A DNA stretch of 64,000 nucleotides, taken from NCBI RefSeq assembly GCF_014648995.1, contig NZ_BMSE01000005.1, positions 1 through 64,000 on the forward strand. Reading direction: 5' to 3'. The notes under the pieces are model-generated. The model did no database searches, was not told the DNA's origin, and saw only the letters and a program-made list of their open reading frames with translations. Source of the stretch: Streptomyces massasporeus (GTDB lineage: Bacteria; Actinomycetota; Actinomycetes; Streptomycetales; Streptomycetaceae). Positions 19,168 through 27,514 of this stretch are shown in pieces (the first letter of the stretch is position 1; the number at the start of each line of letters is the position of its first letter). The position numbers and the translations under genes are program-made.

Positions 19168-20883
19168 ATGAACTCCAGCTACGCCATCCCCGCCGTCGCC
19201 CTCGTCGTCGTCGCGACGGTCCTCGTCGGCGCCTTCGGCCTGCGCATCTCCCGCACCACCTCCGACTTCTACGTCGCCTCCCGCACCGTCGGCCCCCGCC
19301 TCAACGCCGCCGCCATCAGCGGCGAGTACCTCTCCGCCGCCTCCTTCCTGGGCATAGCGGGACTCGTCCTGGTCCAGGGCCCCGACATGCTCTGGTACCC
19401 GGTCGGCTACACCGCCGGCTACCTGGTCCTGCTGCTCTTCGTCGCCGCCCCGCTGCGCCGCTCCGGCGCCTACACGCTCCCCGACTTCGCCGAGGCCCGC
19501 CTCGCCTCCCAGGCCGTGCGGCGGCTGGCCGGTGCCTTCGTCGTCGGGGTCGGCTGGCTGTACCTGCTGCCCCAGCTCCAGGGCGCCGGACTGACCCTGA
19601 CCGTGCTGACCGGGGCGCCCGACTGGCTCGGCGGAGTGATCGTCGCCGTCGTCGTCACCGCCACCGTCGCCGCCGGCGGCATGCGCAGCATCACCTTCGT
19701 GCAGGCCTTCCAGTACTGGCTGAAGCTCACCGCCCTGCTCGTCCCCGCCCTGTTCCTGGTCCTCACCTGGCAGAGCGACGGAGCACCCCGGCACGCCTTC
19801 GACGAACCGGCCACCTTCCGCGAGCAGCGCGCCGTCCGCGTCGACGACACCGTCGACCTCACCCTCGACCGGCCCCTGAGCGTCATCGTGACCGGCACCG
19901 TCGACGGCCGGACGCACCCCGGCACCCGCCTCGAACTCCCCGCCGGCACCCACCGCATCGAAGGCGGCACCCGCCTCACCTTCCCCGCGGGCGCCCCCGT
20001 CCCCCGGGCCGAGCGCAGCGGCGGCGGCGACCTCTCCCCGTCCCAGGCCGAGAGCCGCGAGGAACGACCGCTGTACGCCACGTACGGGCTGATCCTCGCC
20101 ACGTTCCTCGGCACCATGGGCCTGCCGCACGTCGTGGTCCGCTTCTACACCAGCCCGCACGGCGTCGCCGCCCGCCGCACCACCGTCGCGGTCCTCGGTC
20201 TGATCGGCGCCTTCTACCTCCTGCCACCCCTCTACGGCGCACTCGGCCGCCTCTACGCCCCTGAACTCACCCTCACCGGCGACCCGGACGCCGCCGTCCT
20301 CCTGCTGCCCGACCGCATGATCGGGGGAGTGGGCGGCGACCTGCTGGGCGCACTGGTCGCGGGCGGCGCCTTCGCCGCGTTCCTGTCCACGGCCTCCGGC
20401 CTGACCATGGCGGTCGCGGGCGTCCTCACCCAGGACGTCCTGCCCTCCCGGGGCGTACGGCACTTCCGGCTCGGGACGGTCCTCGCCATGGCCGTGCCCC
20501 TCGCGGCGAGCGTCCTGGTCGGCGGACTGCCGGTCGCCGACGCCGTCGGGCTCGCCTTCGCCGTCTCGGCGTCCTCGTTCTGCCCGCTGCTCGTCCTCGG
20601 CATCTGGTGGCGGCGGCTGACCCCGCCCGGCGCCGCCGCCGGGATGCTGGTCGGCGGCGGCTCCGCCCTGCTCGCCGTCGCCGCGACCATGGCCGGCTAC
20701 CCGGGCGAGGGCGCCGCCCTGCACGCCCTGCTCGCCTGGCCCGCGCTGTGGTCGGTGCCGCTGGGCTTCCTCACCATGATCCTGGTGTCCCTGGCCACCC
20801 CCGGCCGGGTCCCGCCCGGCACCGCGGCGGTCCTGGCCCGGTTCCACCTGCCCGAGGAACTGCGCACGGAGGTGACGGCATGA
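19168..20883 (+). CDS. Sodium:solute (SSS) symporter, ActP/MctC-like monocarboxylate transporter
   Basis: A 571-aa transporter with about 13 membrane segments. ISGEYLSAASFLGIAGL and YPVGYTAGYLVLLLFVAAPLR are typical of acetate/pyruvate permeases of this family. Between segments near residues 205 and 305 lies a hydrophilic stretch of about 95 residues (rich in Thr, Asp, Gly, with VTVTG-like beta pattern) that ordinary ActP proteins lack; such stretches occur in some actinobacterial members. A C-terminal ATG overlap joins it to the kinase gene. Substrate inferred, not shown. Confidence 0.88.
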   Translation: MNSSYAIPAVALVVVATVLVGAFGLRISRTTSDFYVASRTVGPRLNAAAISGEYLSAASFLGIAGLVLVQGPDMLWYPVGYTAGYLVLLLFVAAPLRRSGAYTLPDFAEARLASQAVRRLAGAFVVGVGWLYLLPQLQGAGLTLTVLTGAPDWLGGVIVAVVVTATVAAGGMRSITFVQAFQYWLKLTALLVPALFLVLTWQSDGAPRHAFDEPATFREQRAVRVDDTVDLTLDRPLSVIVTGTVDGRTHPGTRLELPAGTHRIEGGTRLTFPAGAPVPRAERSGGGDLSPSQAESREERPLYATYGLILATFLGTMGLPHVVVRFYTSPHGVAARRTTVAVLGLIGAFYLLPPLYGALGRLYAPELTLTGDPDAAVLLLPDRMIGGVGGDLLGALVAGGAFAAFLSTASGLTMAVAGVLTQDVLPSRGVRHFRLGTVLAMAVPLAASVLVGGLPVADAVGLAFAVSASSFCPLLVLGIWWRRLTPPGAAAGMLVGGGSALLAVAATMAGYPGEGAALHALLAWPALWSVPLGFLTMILVSLATPGRVPPGTAAVLARFHLPEELRTEVTA

Positions 20884-22094
20884 GCGGGTTCCTGGCGGGC
20901 CTGTGCGTCGCCGTCCTCCCGGTGCTCGCCCTGGGAGTCTGGCTCGGCCGCCGCACCGCCCGCGCCAAGAGCCTCGCCGGCCTCGGCACCCCCGTCGAGC
21001 ACGCCACCTTCGAGACTTTGCACACGGCGTCCCTCGCCGCGCCCCCGCTGCGGTCCGGCCTGACGGAGGAGACCGCCCGCAAGTCCGCCCGCAAACTGCG
21101 CTCCCTGCTCGGCACGGACGCCCTCTGCCTCACCGACCGGGGGCAGGTCCTGGTCTGGGACGGCGACGGCGCCCACCACCGCACCGAGATCATGGAACGC
21201 CTCGCGGACTCCCTGGAGACCGGCCGCGGCGAGGCCTTCCGGCTCACCTGCGACAGCCTCGACTGCTCGGTGCGCTGGGCGGTCGTCGCCCCGCTCACCG
21301 TCGACGACCGGGTGCACGGCGCCCTGGTCGCCTGCGCGCCCCGCGAGTCGGCGGTGCTCGTCCGCGCCGCCGGCGAGGTCGCCCGCTGGGTCTCGGTCCA
21401 GCTGGAACTGGCCGATCTCGACCAGTCCCGCACCCGCCTCATCGAGGCCGAGATCAAGGCGCTGCGGGCCCAGATCTCCCCGCACTTCATCTTCAACTCG
21501 CTCGCGGTGATCGCCTCGTTCGTCCGCACCGACCCCGAGCGCGCCCGCGAGCTGCTCCTCGAATTCGCCGACTTCACCCGCTACTCGTTCCGCCGGCACG
21601 GCGACTTCACCACCCTCGCCGAGGAACTGCACGCCATCGACCACTACCTGGCGCTCGTGCGGGCACGCTTCGGCGACCGCCTGTCCGTGACCCTCCAGAT
21701 AGCGCCGGAGGTGCTGCCGGTGACCCTGCCGTTCCTGTGCCTGCAGCCGCTCGTCGAGAACGCCGTCAAGCACGGTCTGGAGGGCAAGGCCGTGCCCTCC
21801 GGCAAGTGCCACATCCAGATCACCGCCCAGGACGCGGGCGCCGAGGCCCTCGTCGTCATCGAGGACGACGGCGCCGGCATGGACCCCGGCCTGCTGCGCC
21901 GCATCCTCGCCCGCGAGGCCAGCCCCTCGGGCGGCATCGGCCTCTCCAACGTCGACGACCGGCTCCGCCAGGTCTACGGCGACGACCACGGGCTCGTCAT
22001 CGAGACGGCCGCGGGAGCCGGCATGAAGATCACCGTCCGGCTCCCGAAGTACCAGCAGGGTGTGCACTCGGCGGGGCGGCTGACCAGGGAGTGA
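20880..22094 (+). CDS. LytS-type sensor histidine kinase
   Basis: A 404-aa kinase. A single N-terminal membrane segment (about residues 3-22), a GAF-like region (about 60-185), a His_kinase domain with the phospho-histidine in ISPHFIFNSLAVIASFV (about 205), and HATPase_c at 290-395 (LVENAVKHGLEG, EDDGAGM, GIGLSNVDDRL). It lacks the 5TM sensor of classic LytS/YehU kinases; the symporter upstream may act as the sensing partner. It partners with the LytTR regulator of the same operon. ATG 20880 overlaps the symporter stop. Confidence 0.92.
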   Translation: MSGFLAGLCVAVLPVLALGVWLGRRTARAKSLAGLGTPVEHATFETLHTASLAAPPLRSGLTEETARKSARKLRSLLGTDALCLTDRGQVLVWDGDGAHHRTEIMERLADSLETGRGEAFRLTCDSLDCSVRWAVVAPLTVDDRVHGALVACAPRESAVLVRAAGEVARWVSVQLELADLDQSRTRLIEAEIKALRAQISPHFIFNSLAVIASFVRTDPERARELLLEFADFTRYSFRRHGDFTTLAEELHAIDHYLALVRARFGDRLSVTLQIAPEVLPVTLPFLCLQPLVENAVKHGLEGKAVPSGKCHIQITAQDAGAEALVVIEDDGAGMDPGLLRRILAREASPSGGIGLSNVDDRLRQVYGDDHGLVIETAAGAGMKITVRLPKYQQGVHSAGRLTRE

Positions 22095-22148
22095 GCCGCC
22101 CCACCGGCCAGGCCGGGCGTGAGCCCCCACCGGTCGGCCGGGCGGCGA
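22094..22148. terminator. Possible bidirectional terminator
   Basis: Imperfect inverted repeats (GCCGCCC...CGGCC with GGCCGGGCGGC) span the 58 bp between the convergent kinase and 59-aa membrane-protein genes. The stem is interrupted, so the call is tentative. Confidence 0.4.
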
Positions 22149-22152
22149 GCCC

Positions 22153-22332
22153 TCAGGTGCTGCGCGTGGTGACCACCAGTCCCAGCGTGATCAGACCCAG
22201 CACGACCCAGCCGAACCACAGCCAGCCGTTGCTGCCGAGCGCCACCGTGTAGGCCGTCACCACGACCAGCCCGCCCAGCGTGAGCGCTCCCATGGTCTTC
22301 GTGGAGTTGGAACCGTTCGTGGAACCGGGCAT
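22153..22332 (-). CDS. Small membrane protein, 59 aa
   Basis: A 59-aa frame (MPGSTNGSNST... to ...VVTTRST) with a hydrophilic N-terminus of about 13 residues and two hydrophobic stretches (about 16-32 and 38-54) separated by SNGW. ATG 22332 has a strong ribosome site, GAGGAGGG, about 7 nt upstream. It lies between the convergent kinase gene and the CtaG-like gene on its own strand, 79 bp before the latter's end. Function unknown. Confidence 0.75.
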   Translation of the reverse strand: MPGSTNGSNSTKTMGALTLGGLVVVTAYTVALGSNGWLWFGWVVLGLITLGLVVTTRST

Positions 22333-22411
22333 CGCAACACCCTCCTCGGGTTCGGTCCCTCCATGGTGCCCGGCGGACGCCCGGCGCGCACGGCCCGTAC
22401 CGAAGAGGTCT

Positions 22412-23362
22412 TCAGCGCCCCTGCGTGTTCAGCGAGGCGAGATAGGCGTTGTACGCCTCCAGTTCCTTGTCCCCGTCGCGGTCGGCGGCCCGGTCCGTGC
22501 GCTTGGCCTGCCGCTGGTCCGACGCGTACCACTGGAACAGCAGGGCCACCAGCACCAGCACGGAGGGGATCTCGCTGAACGCCCAGGCGATGCCGCCCGC
22601 CGCGTTCTGATCGGACAGCGCCTCGATGCCGAGCGAGCCGGGCGGGTTCTTGAACGTCTGGACCATCGGCTCGGACGCCATCATCAGCGCGATCCCGAAG
22701 AACGCGTGGAACGGCATGCCCGCGAACAGCTCCAGCATCCGCATCAGGTAGCCCGGGCGGTGCGGGCCCGGGTCGACGCCCATGATCGGCCAGAAGAACA
22801 CCAGGCCGACGGCGAGGAAGTGCACCATCATCGCGATGTGGCCCGTCCTGGAGCCCATCAGGGTGTCGAAGAGGGGCGTGAAGTACAGCCCGTACAGGCT
22901 CGCGATGAACAGCGGGATCGTGAACGCCGGGTGCGTGATGATCCGCATGTACCGGCTGTGCAGGAACATCAGCAGCAGCTCACGCGCCCCCTTGCGCCCC
23001 CGCCCGGCCGGCGGCAGCGCCCGCAGTGCCAGGGTGATCGGCGCGCCGAGCAGGATGAGGATGGGCGACACCATGCTGATGACCATGTGCTGCACCATGT
23101 GCACGCTGAACATGACCATGCCGTAGTCGTTCAGCCGGGTGCACATCATGAGCACGATGCTCAGCACGCCGATGGTGAAGGCGACCGTCCGCCCCACGGG
23201 CCACTTGTCCCCGCGCCGGACGAGCCGCACGACACCCCACCCGTACAGCGCGAGCCCGGCCAGGCAGGCGACGAGAAAGAACGGGTCCGCGGACCACTCC
23301 AGCCCTCGCCCCAGCGTGAACGGCGGCAGATCCATGGTCATGCCGTGCCCGCTGTGATCCAT
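22412..23362 (-). CDS. CtaG-like cytochrome c oxidase assembly membrane protein
   Basis: A 316-aa protein with about seven membrane segments, of the caa3_CtaG family that helps assemble the CuA/CuB centres of cytochrome oxidase. The N-terminus is His/Met-rich (MDHSGHGMTM), and MVQHMVISMVSP, FHAFFGIALMMAS and MVHFLAVGLVF supply further potential copper ligands. ATG 23362 has AGGAG about 8 nt upstream. No oxidase genes are nearby, so the role rests on family alone. Confidence 0.87.
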   Translation of the reverse strand: MDHSGHGMTMDLPPFTLGRGLEWSADPFFLVACLAGLALYGWGVVRLVRRGDKWPVGRTVAFTIGVLSIVLMMCTRLNDYGMVMFSVHMVQHMVISMVSPILILLGAPITLALRALPPAGRGRKGARELLLMFLHSRYMRIITHPAFTIPLFIASLYGLYFTPLFDTLMGSRTGHIAMMVHFLAVGLVFFWPIMGVDPGPHRPGYLMRMLELFAGMPFHAFFGIALMMASEPMVQTFKNPPGSLGIEALSDQNAAGGIAWAFSEIPSVLVLVALLFQWYASDQRQAKRTDRAADRDGDKELEAYNAYLASLNTQGR

Positions 23363-23419
23363 TCCGCCGGCTCCTGTTTCGTGGGGGTGTGCAGCAATCT
23401 GTCCGCCCACAAGAGTAGA

Positions 23420-23453
23420 ACCGCCCCCGGTCACCACTACGACCGGGGGCGGT
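23420..23453 (-). terminator. Terminator downstream of pfkA
   Basis: A perfect 13-bp inverted repeat (23420-23432 with 23441-23453), 8-nt loop. Read on the minus strand it is followed by TTCTACTCTT, a weak U-rich tail, and lies 75 bp past the pfkA stop. Confidence 0.8.
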
Positions 23454-23464
23454 CCGTCGTCCCT

Positions 23465-23487
23465 CAGGGGCGCGGGGAACTGCGCGA
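23465..23487 (+). repeat. Dispersed intergenic repeat, copy 2
   Basis: The same 23-bp core as at 5101 and 27457, identical in sequence and orientation, lying between the pfkA stop and its terminator. Confidence 0.75.
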
Positions 23488-23527
23488 CAATCCACAGACG
23501 ACCCGCACCCGGCTGACTACCGCACCC

Positions 23528-24553
23528 TCAGAGAACGCACTCCGCCTCTTCGTACCGATCGTCAGGAACGGTCTTCAGCGTCTCCACGGCCTCTGCCAGC
23601 GGCACCATCACGATGTCGGTCCCGCGCAGCGCGGTCATCTGCCCGAACTCCCCCCGGTGCACGGCCTCCACCGCATGCCACCCGAACCGCGTGGCCAGCA
23701 CCCGGTCGTAGGCGGTCGGCGTACCGCCCCGCTGCACGTGCCCGAGGATCACCGGCCGGGCTTCCTTCCCCAGCCGTCCCTCCAGCTCCACGGACAGCTG
23801 CCGGGCGATCCCGGCGAACCGCTCGTGCCCGTAGATGTCCTTGCCGCCTTCGTCGAACTCCATGCTCCCGGCGCGGGGCTTGGCCCCCTCCGCCGCCACC
23901 ACGATCGCGAAGCGCTTGCCCGCCTCGAACCGCTCGCCGACCCGACGGGTCAGCTCCTCTATGTCGAAGGGCCGCTCGGGCACCACGATGGCGTGCGCGC
24001 CGGCCGCCATGCCTGAGTGCAGCGCGATCCAGCCGGTGTGCCGGCCCATGACCTCGACGACCAGGACCCGCTGGTGGGACTCGGCGGTGGTCTTCAGCCG
24101 GTCCAGGGCCTCGGTCGCCACACCCACGGCCGTATCGAAGCCGAAGGTGACGTCCGTGACCGCGATGTCGTTGTCGATCGTCTTCGGCACGCCCACGACG
24201 GGCAGACCGCTGTCCGACATCAGCCGGGCGGCCTTGAGCGTGCCCTCGCCGCCTATGGGGATGATCGCGTCGAGGCCGAGCTCCTCGACATGGCCCTTCG
24301 CCCGCTCCACACCGTCCCGCAGATGGGAGGGCTGGACCCGGGAGGACCCGAGAATCGTGCCGCCGCGGGCGAGGATGCCACCCACCGCGTCGAGGTCGAG
24401 CTTGAGGTAGTCGCACTCCAGGAGGCCCTTCCAGCCGTCCCGGAAGCCGATGACCTCGTCGCCGTGGTCGACGACGGCACGGTGCACGACGGACCGGATG
24501 ACGGCGTTCAGGCCGGGGCAGTCGCCGCCGGACGTGAGGACACCAATGCGCAT
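23528..24553 (-). CDS. pfkA: 6-phosphofructokinase
   Basis: A 341-aa glycolytic kinase making fructose 1,6-bisphosphate. Motifs: GGDCPGLNAVIR at the N-terminus, GGEGTLKAARL (about 103-113), PKTIDNDI (about 123), MGRHTGWIAL and HVQRGGTPTAYDR. The glycine after GGE marks ATP use, while the lysine in PKTIDND is the residue found in pyrophosphate-dependent enzymes; actinobacterial ATP enzymes are known to combine the two. ATG 24553. Single gene with its own terminator. Confidence 0.94.
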   Translation of the reverse strand: MRIGVLTSGGDCPGLNAVIRSVVHRAVVDHGDEVIGFRDGWKGLLECDYLKLDLDAVGGILARGGTILGSSRVQPSHLRDGVERAKGHVEELGLDAIIPIGGEGTLKAARLMSDSGLPVVGVPKTIDNDIAVTDVTFGFDTAVGVATEALDRLKTTAESHQRVLVVEVMGRHTGWIALHSGMAAGAHAIVVPERPFDIEELTRRVGERFEAGKRFAIVVAAEGAKPRAGSMEFDEGGKDIYGHERFAGIARQLSVELEGRLGKEARPVILGHVQRGGTPTAYDRVLATRFGWHAVEAVHRGEFGQMTALRGTDIVMVPLAEAVETLKTVPDDRYEEAECVL

Positions 24554-24756
24554 AGCCCGAAATACCTTCTCAACGTGGGCCGGGGACCGGACCACGTTGT
24601 CCGGCTGGAATCCCCGCCACCCTAGCGGCATCGAGGGGCCGGACCGAAGCACGCGTCCGCCTGCTGGACGACCCCGCTCACCTGTGCGGATGGGCCGACA
24701 GACGGGCTGTTGACCAGCAGGTTGACGCGTGTTCCCCGCACGCTGCCCGGACGCGC

Positions 24757-25485
24757 TCAGGCAGGCTGCTGAGCAGCCGCGATGCGCTCGTTGCGGAGGG
24801 CCTCGTACCAGTGGTCGTCGGTCGGCGGCAGCGCGTTGACGTCGAGGGCCAGCTTCAGCAGCAGGTCCGCGATCAGCGGGTTGCGCGCGAGCACCGGCCC
24901 GTGCATGTACGTGCCGAAGACGGTGTCGTTGTACGCGCCCTCCGTGCCGTCGCCCGTGCCGTTGCCGTTGCCGAAGCGCACCTGGGCGAGCGGGCGGGCG
25001 GTGGGGCCGAGGTGGGTGACGCCCTGGTGGTTCTCGAAGCCGGTCAGCGGGGGCAGGCCGAGGCGGGCGTCGACGTCGCCCAGCACGTCACCGACGCACC
25101 GCGCGCCCTCGCCGCGCGTCGACACCACGTCCAGAAGGCCCAGGCCGGGCTCGCGCTGGCCGAGGTCGTTGATGAACTCGTGGCCGAGGATCTGGTAGCC
25201 GGCGCACACGGAGAACACGATGGCGCCGTTCTCCACGGCCCGCTGCAGTCCGCCGTCCCGCCGCAGCCGCTCGGCGGCGAGCCGCTGCGGCCGGTCCTCG
25301 CCGCCGCCGATCAGGTAGATGTCGCCGGAGGTCGGGATCGGCTGGTCGCTGCGCACGTCCAGCCGGGCCACGTCCAGGCGGCGCTGCCGCGCCCGGCGCT
25401 CCACGACGAGGACGTTGCCCTGGTCGCCGTAGGTGCTGAGCAGGTCGGGATAGATCCAGACGACCCGCAGTTGGTTGTCGCTCAC
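24757..25485 (-). CDS. gatD: Lipid II isoglutaminyl synthase glutaminase subunit
   Basis: A 242-aa class I glutamine amidotransferase of the CobB/CobQ-like group. The nucleophile cysteine lies in FSVCAGYQILGHEF (about 93) and a His in YMHGPVLARNP (about 208). It supplies ammonia to MurT for amidating the D-glutamate of peptidoglycan lipid II. GTG 25485 has AGGGGA 5-10 nt upstream. It follows murT by 23 nt, the fixed pairing of this complex. Confidence 0.92.
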   Translation of the reverse strand: MSDNQLRVVWIYPDLLSTYGDQGNVLVVERRARQRRLDVARLDVRSDQPIPTSGDIYLIGGGEDRPQRLAAERLRRDGGLQRAVENGAIVFSVCAGYQILGHEFINDLGQREPGLGLLDVVSTRGEGARCVGDVLGDVDARLGLPPLTGFENHQGVTHLGPTARPLAQVRFGNGNGTGDGTEGAYNDTVFGTYMHGPVLARNPLIADLLLKLALDVNALPPTDDHWYEALRNERIAAAQQPA

Positions 25486-25508
25486 AAAAGTCCCCTGACG
25501 TCTCGTGC

Positions 25509-26747
25509 TCAGTTGCCGACGCGGCGGCGCAGGTCCTGGAACGCCGTGTAGTTGGCGATGACCTCGATGCGCCCCGGCGGGCACGCCGCCACGGCCTGGT
25601 CGAGGTTCTCGTAGACCTGGAAGTGCTGGTCGGCGACCTCCAGGCGCACCGCCAGGTCCAGTCGCCGGTCGCCGACGACGCAGATCGGGTGGCCGGTCAG
25701 GCGCGTGTAGTCGACGTCCCAAAGCCAGGAGGTGTCGGTGCCGTCGGCGCCGCGCGCGTTCACGGAGAGGATGACCGGCGTGGGCGGCGGGTCGATCAGC
25801 GAGAACGTCTCCAGCCAGCCGGCCGGGTTCTTCGCGAGCAGGAGTCGCAGGTCACGGCCCTGGAACTGGACGATGTCGTAACGCCCGGCCACCGCCTGCA
25901 CCTGGTACATGCGCTCCAGCGCGACCTGCGGCGGCACCCCGAACACGGCGGCGACGGCGGCCGAGGAGGCGGCGTTGGCCTTGTTGGCGCGGCCGGGCAG
26001 CTGGAGGTGGATCGGCCAGGCCGAGCCGTGCGGGTCGAGGACGTGGTCGCCCGAGAGCGCCCAGCTCGGAGTGGGACGGCGGAAGCCGCACTCGCCGCAG
26101 AACCAGTCGTCGCCCGGGCGCTGCATGACGCCACCGCACGACGGGCAGGACCAGGCGTCGTCCTTCCACATCTGCCCGGCTGCGACCCAGATCACATTGG
26201 GGGAGGACGACGCCGCCCACACCACCAGCGGGTCGTCGCAGTTGGCCACGACCACGGCCTTGGAACCCGCGAGCCCCTCCCGCCAGTTCTCGGCGAGCAT
26301 GCGCGTCTCGGCGGCCCGGTCGAGCTGGTCGCGCGAGAGGTTGAGCAGGGCGATGCACTTCGGGGCGGTGTCCCGGGCGACGCCGGCGAGGTACTTCTCG
26401 TCGACCTCGATGACGCCGTAGCGGGCGTCGGAGCTGCCGGCGAGGGCCGAGGTGATGCCGGCCGGCATGTTGGCGCCGAGCGCGTTGGAGACGACGGGGC
26501 CCGCCGCGCGCAGTGCCTCGGCGATGAGCCGGGTGGTGGTGGTCTTGCCGTTCGTCGCGGAGACCAGGATCACGTCCAGGTTCTGGGCGAGCCGGGCGAG
26601 GAGGTCGGGGTCGAGTTTCAGCGCGACCCGGCCGCCGATCACCGAACCGCTGCCGCGCCCTGCGGCGCGCGATGCCGCCGCGACCGCCTTGCCCGCGGTC
26701 ACGGCCAGCTTGGCCCGCGGCGAGAGCGGGTCCGAGTTGCCTGCCAT
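25509..26747 (-). CDS. murT: Lipid II isoglutaminyl synthase Mur-ligase subunit
   Basis: A 412-aa Mur-ligase-like protein. The ATP-binding motif SATNGKTTTTRL lies at about residue 63, a Cys4 zinc ribbon (CPSC and CGEC, about 200-223) is inserted in the central domain, and the C-terminal DUF1727 domain ends the chain. With GatD it converts lipid II glutamate to isoglutamine. ATG 26747 has AAGGAGGA upstream. Divergent from def across 158 bp. Confidence 0.93.
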   Translation of the reverse strand: MAGNSDPLSPRAKLAVTAGKAVAAASRAAGRGSGSVIGGRVALKLDPDLLARLAQNLDVILVSATNGKTTTTRLIAEALRAAGPVVSNALGANMPAGITSALAGSSDARYGVIEVDEKYLAGVARDTAPKCIALLNLSRDQLDRAAETRMLAENWREGLAGSKAVVVANCDDPLVVWAASSSPNVIWVAAGQMWKDDAWSCPSCGGVMQRPGDDWFCGECGFRRPTPSWALSGDHVLDPHGSAWPIHLQLPGRANKANAASSAAVAAVFGVPPQVALERMYQVQAVAGRYDIVQFQGRDLRLLLAKNPAGWLETFSLIDPPPTPVILSVNARGADGTDTSWLWDVDYTRLTGHPICVVGDRRLDLAVRLEVADQHFQVYENLDQAVAACPPGRIEVIANYTAFQDLRRRVGN

Positions 26748-26905
26748 CAGTTCTCGATCCTCCTTGCGTACGCGCCGCGCCTTGAAGCCTGACGGCCACG
26801 TGGTGTGGACCTCAGCCTATCGAGATCCATTCGCACTCCCGAACCGCGGCACTGTGGCGAACTCGTGTGGGAGACGCGGACCGACAGGACCTTACTCTTG
26901 CCGCC

Positions 26906-27451
26906 ATGCGACAGAGCTCCATCCCCGGCGCCCACGGCCGCGTGAGACCCCTCACCCTGCACGGCGATCCGGTCCTGCACACCCCCTGCGCGGAGGTCAC
27001 CGACTTCGGCCCCGAACTGGCCCGACTCGTCGAGGACTTGTTCGCGACCATGTACGCGGCCCAGGGTGTCGGCCTCGCCGCCAACCAGGTCGGCGAGGCC
27101 TTGCGGGTCTTCGTCTACGACTGCCCCGACGACGAGGACGTCCGCCACGTGGGCCATGTGATCAACCCCCGCCTGGCCGAAAAGGACGGCGTGGTGATCC
27201 GGGGCCCGGAGGGCTGCCTGTCCCTGCCGGGCCTGGAAGCGGGCACGGAACGCCACGACCACGCGGTCGTCGAGGGCTTCACGATGACCGGCGACCCCGT
27301 CACGGTCCACGGCACGGGCTTCTTCGCCCGCTGCCTCCAGCACGAGTGCGACCACGTGGAGGGCCGCGTCTACGCGGACCACCTGAGCGGCTGGCGCCAC
27401 CGCAGACTGATGCGGCAAGTGGCCAAGGCCTCATGGCGCCAGGTGGGGTGA
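26906..27451 (+). CDS. def: Peptide deformylase
   Basis: A 181-aa metalloenzyme removing the N-formyl group from new proteins. All three family motifs are present: GVGLAANQVG (about 57-66), EGCLSLPG with the metal cysteine, and QHECDHVEG with the HExxH histidines and catalytic glutamate. ATG 26906 sits 7 nt after a TACTCT -10-like box, so the message may be leaderless. Streptomyces carry several def genes, so this may be a paralogue. Confidence 0.95.
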   Translation: MRQSSIPGAHGRVRPLTLHGDPVLHTPCAEVTDFGPELARLVEDLFATMYAAQGVGLAANQVGEALRVFVYDCPDDEDVRHVGHVINPRLAEKDGVVIRGPEGCLSLPGLEAGTERHDHAVVEGFTMTGDPVTVHGTGFFARCLQHECDHVEGRVYADHLSGWRHRRLMRQVAKASWRQVG

Positions 27452-27456
27452 CTCTT

Positions 27457-27479
27457 CAGGGGCGCGGGGAACTGCGCGA
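27457..27479 (+). repeat. Dispersed intergenic repeat, copy 3
   Basis: Third identical copy of the 23-bp core found at 5101 and 23465, 5 bp past the def stop, between convergent genes. Confidence 0.75.
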
Positions 27480-27514
27480 ACAGCCCCCACCGGCGGTCGG
27501 ACGGAAGACGACGG

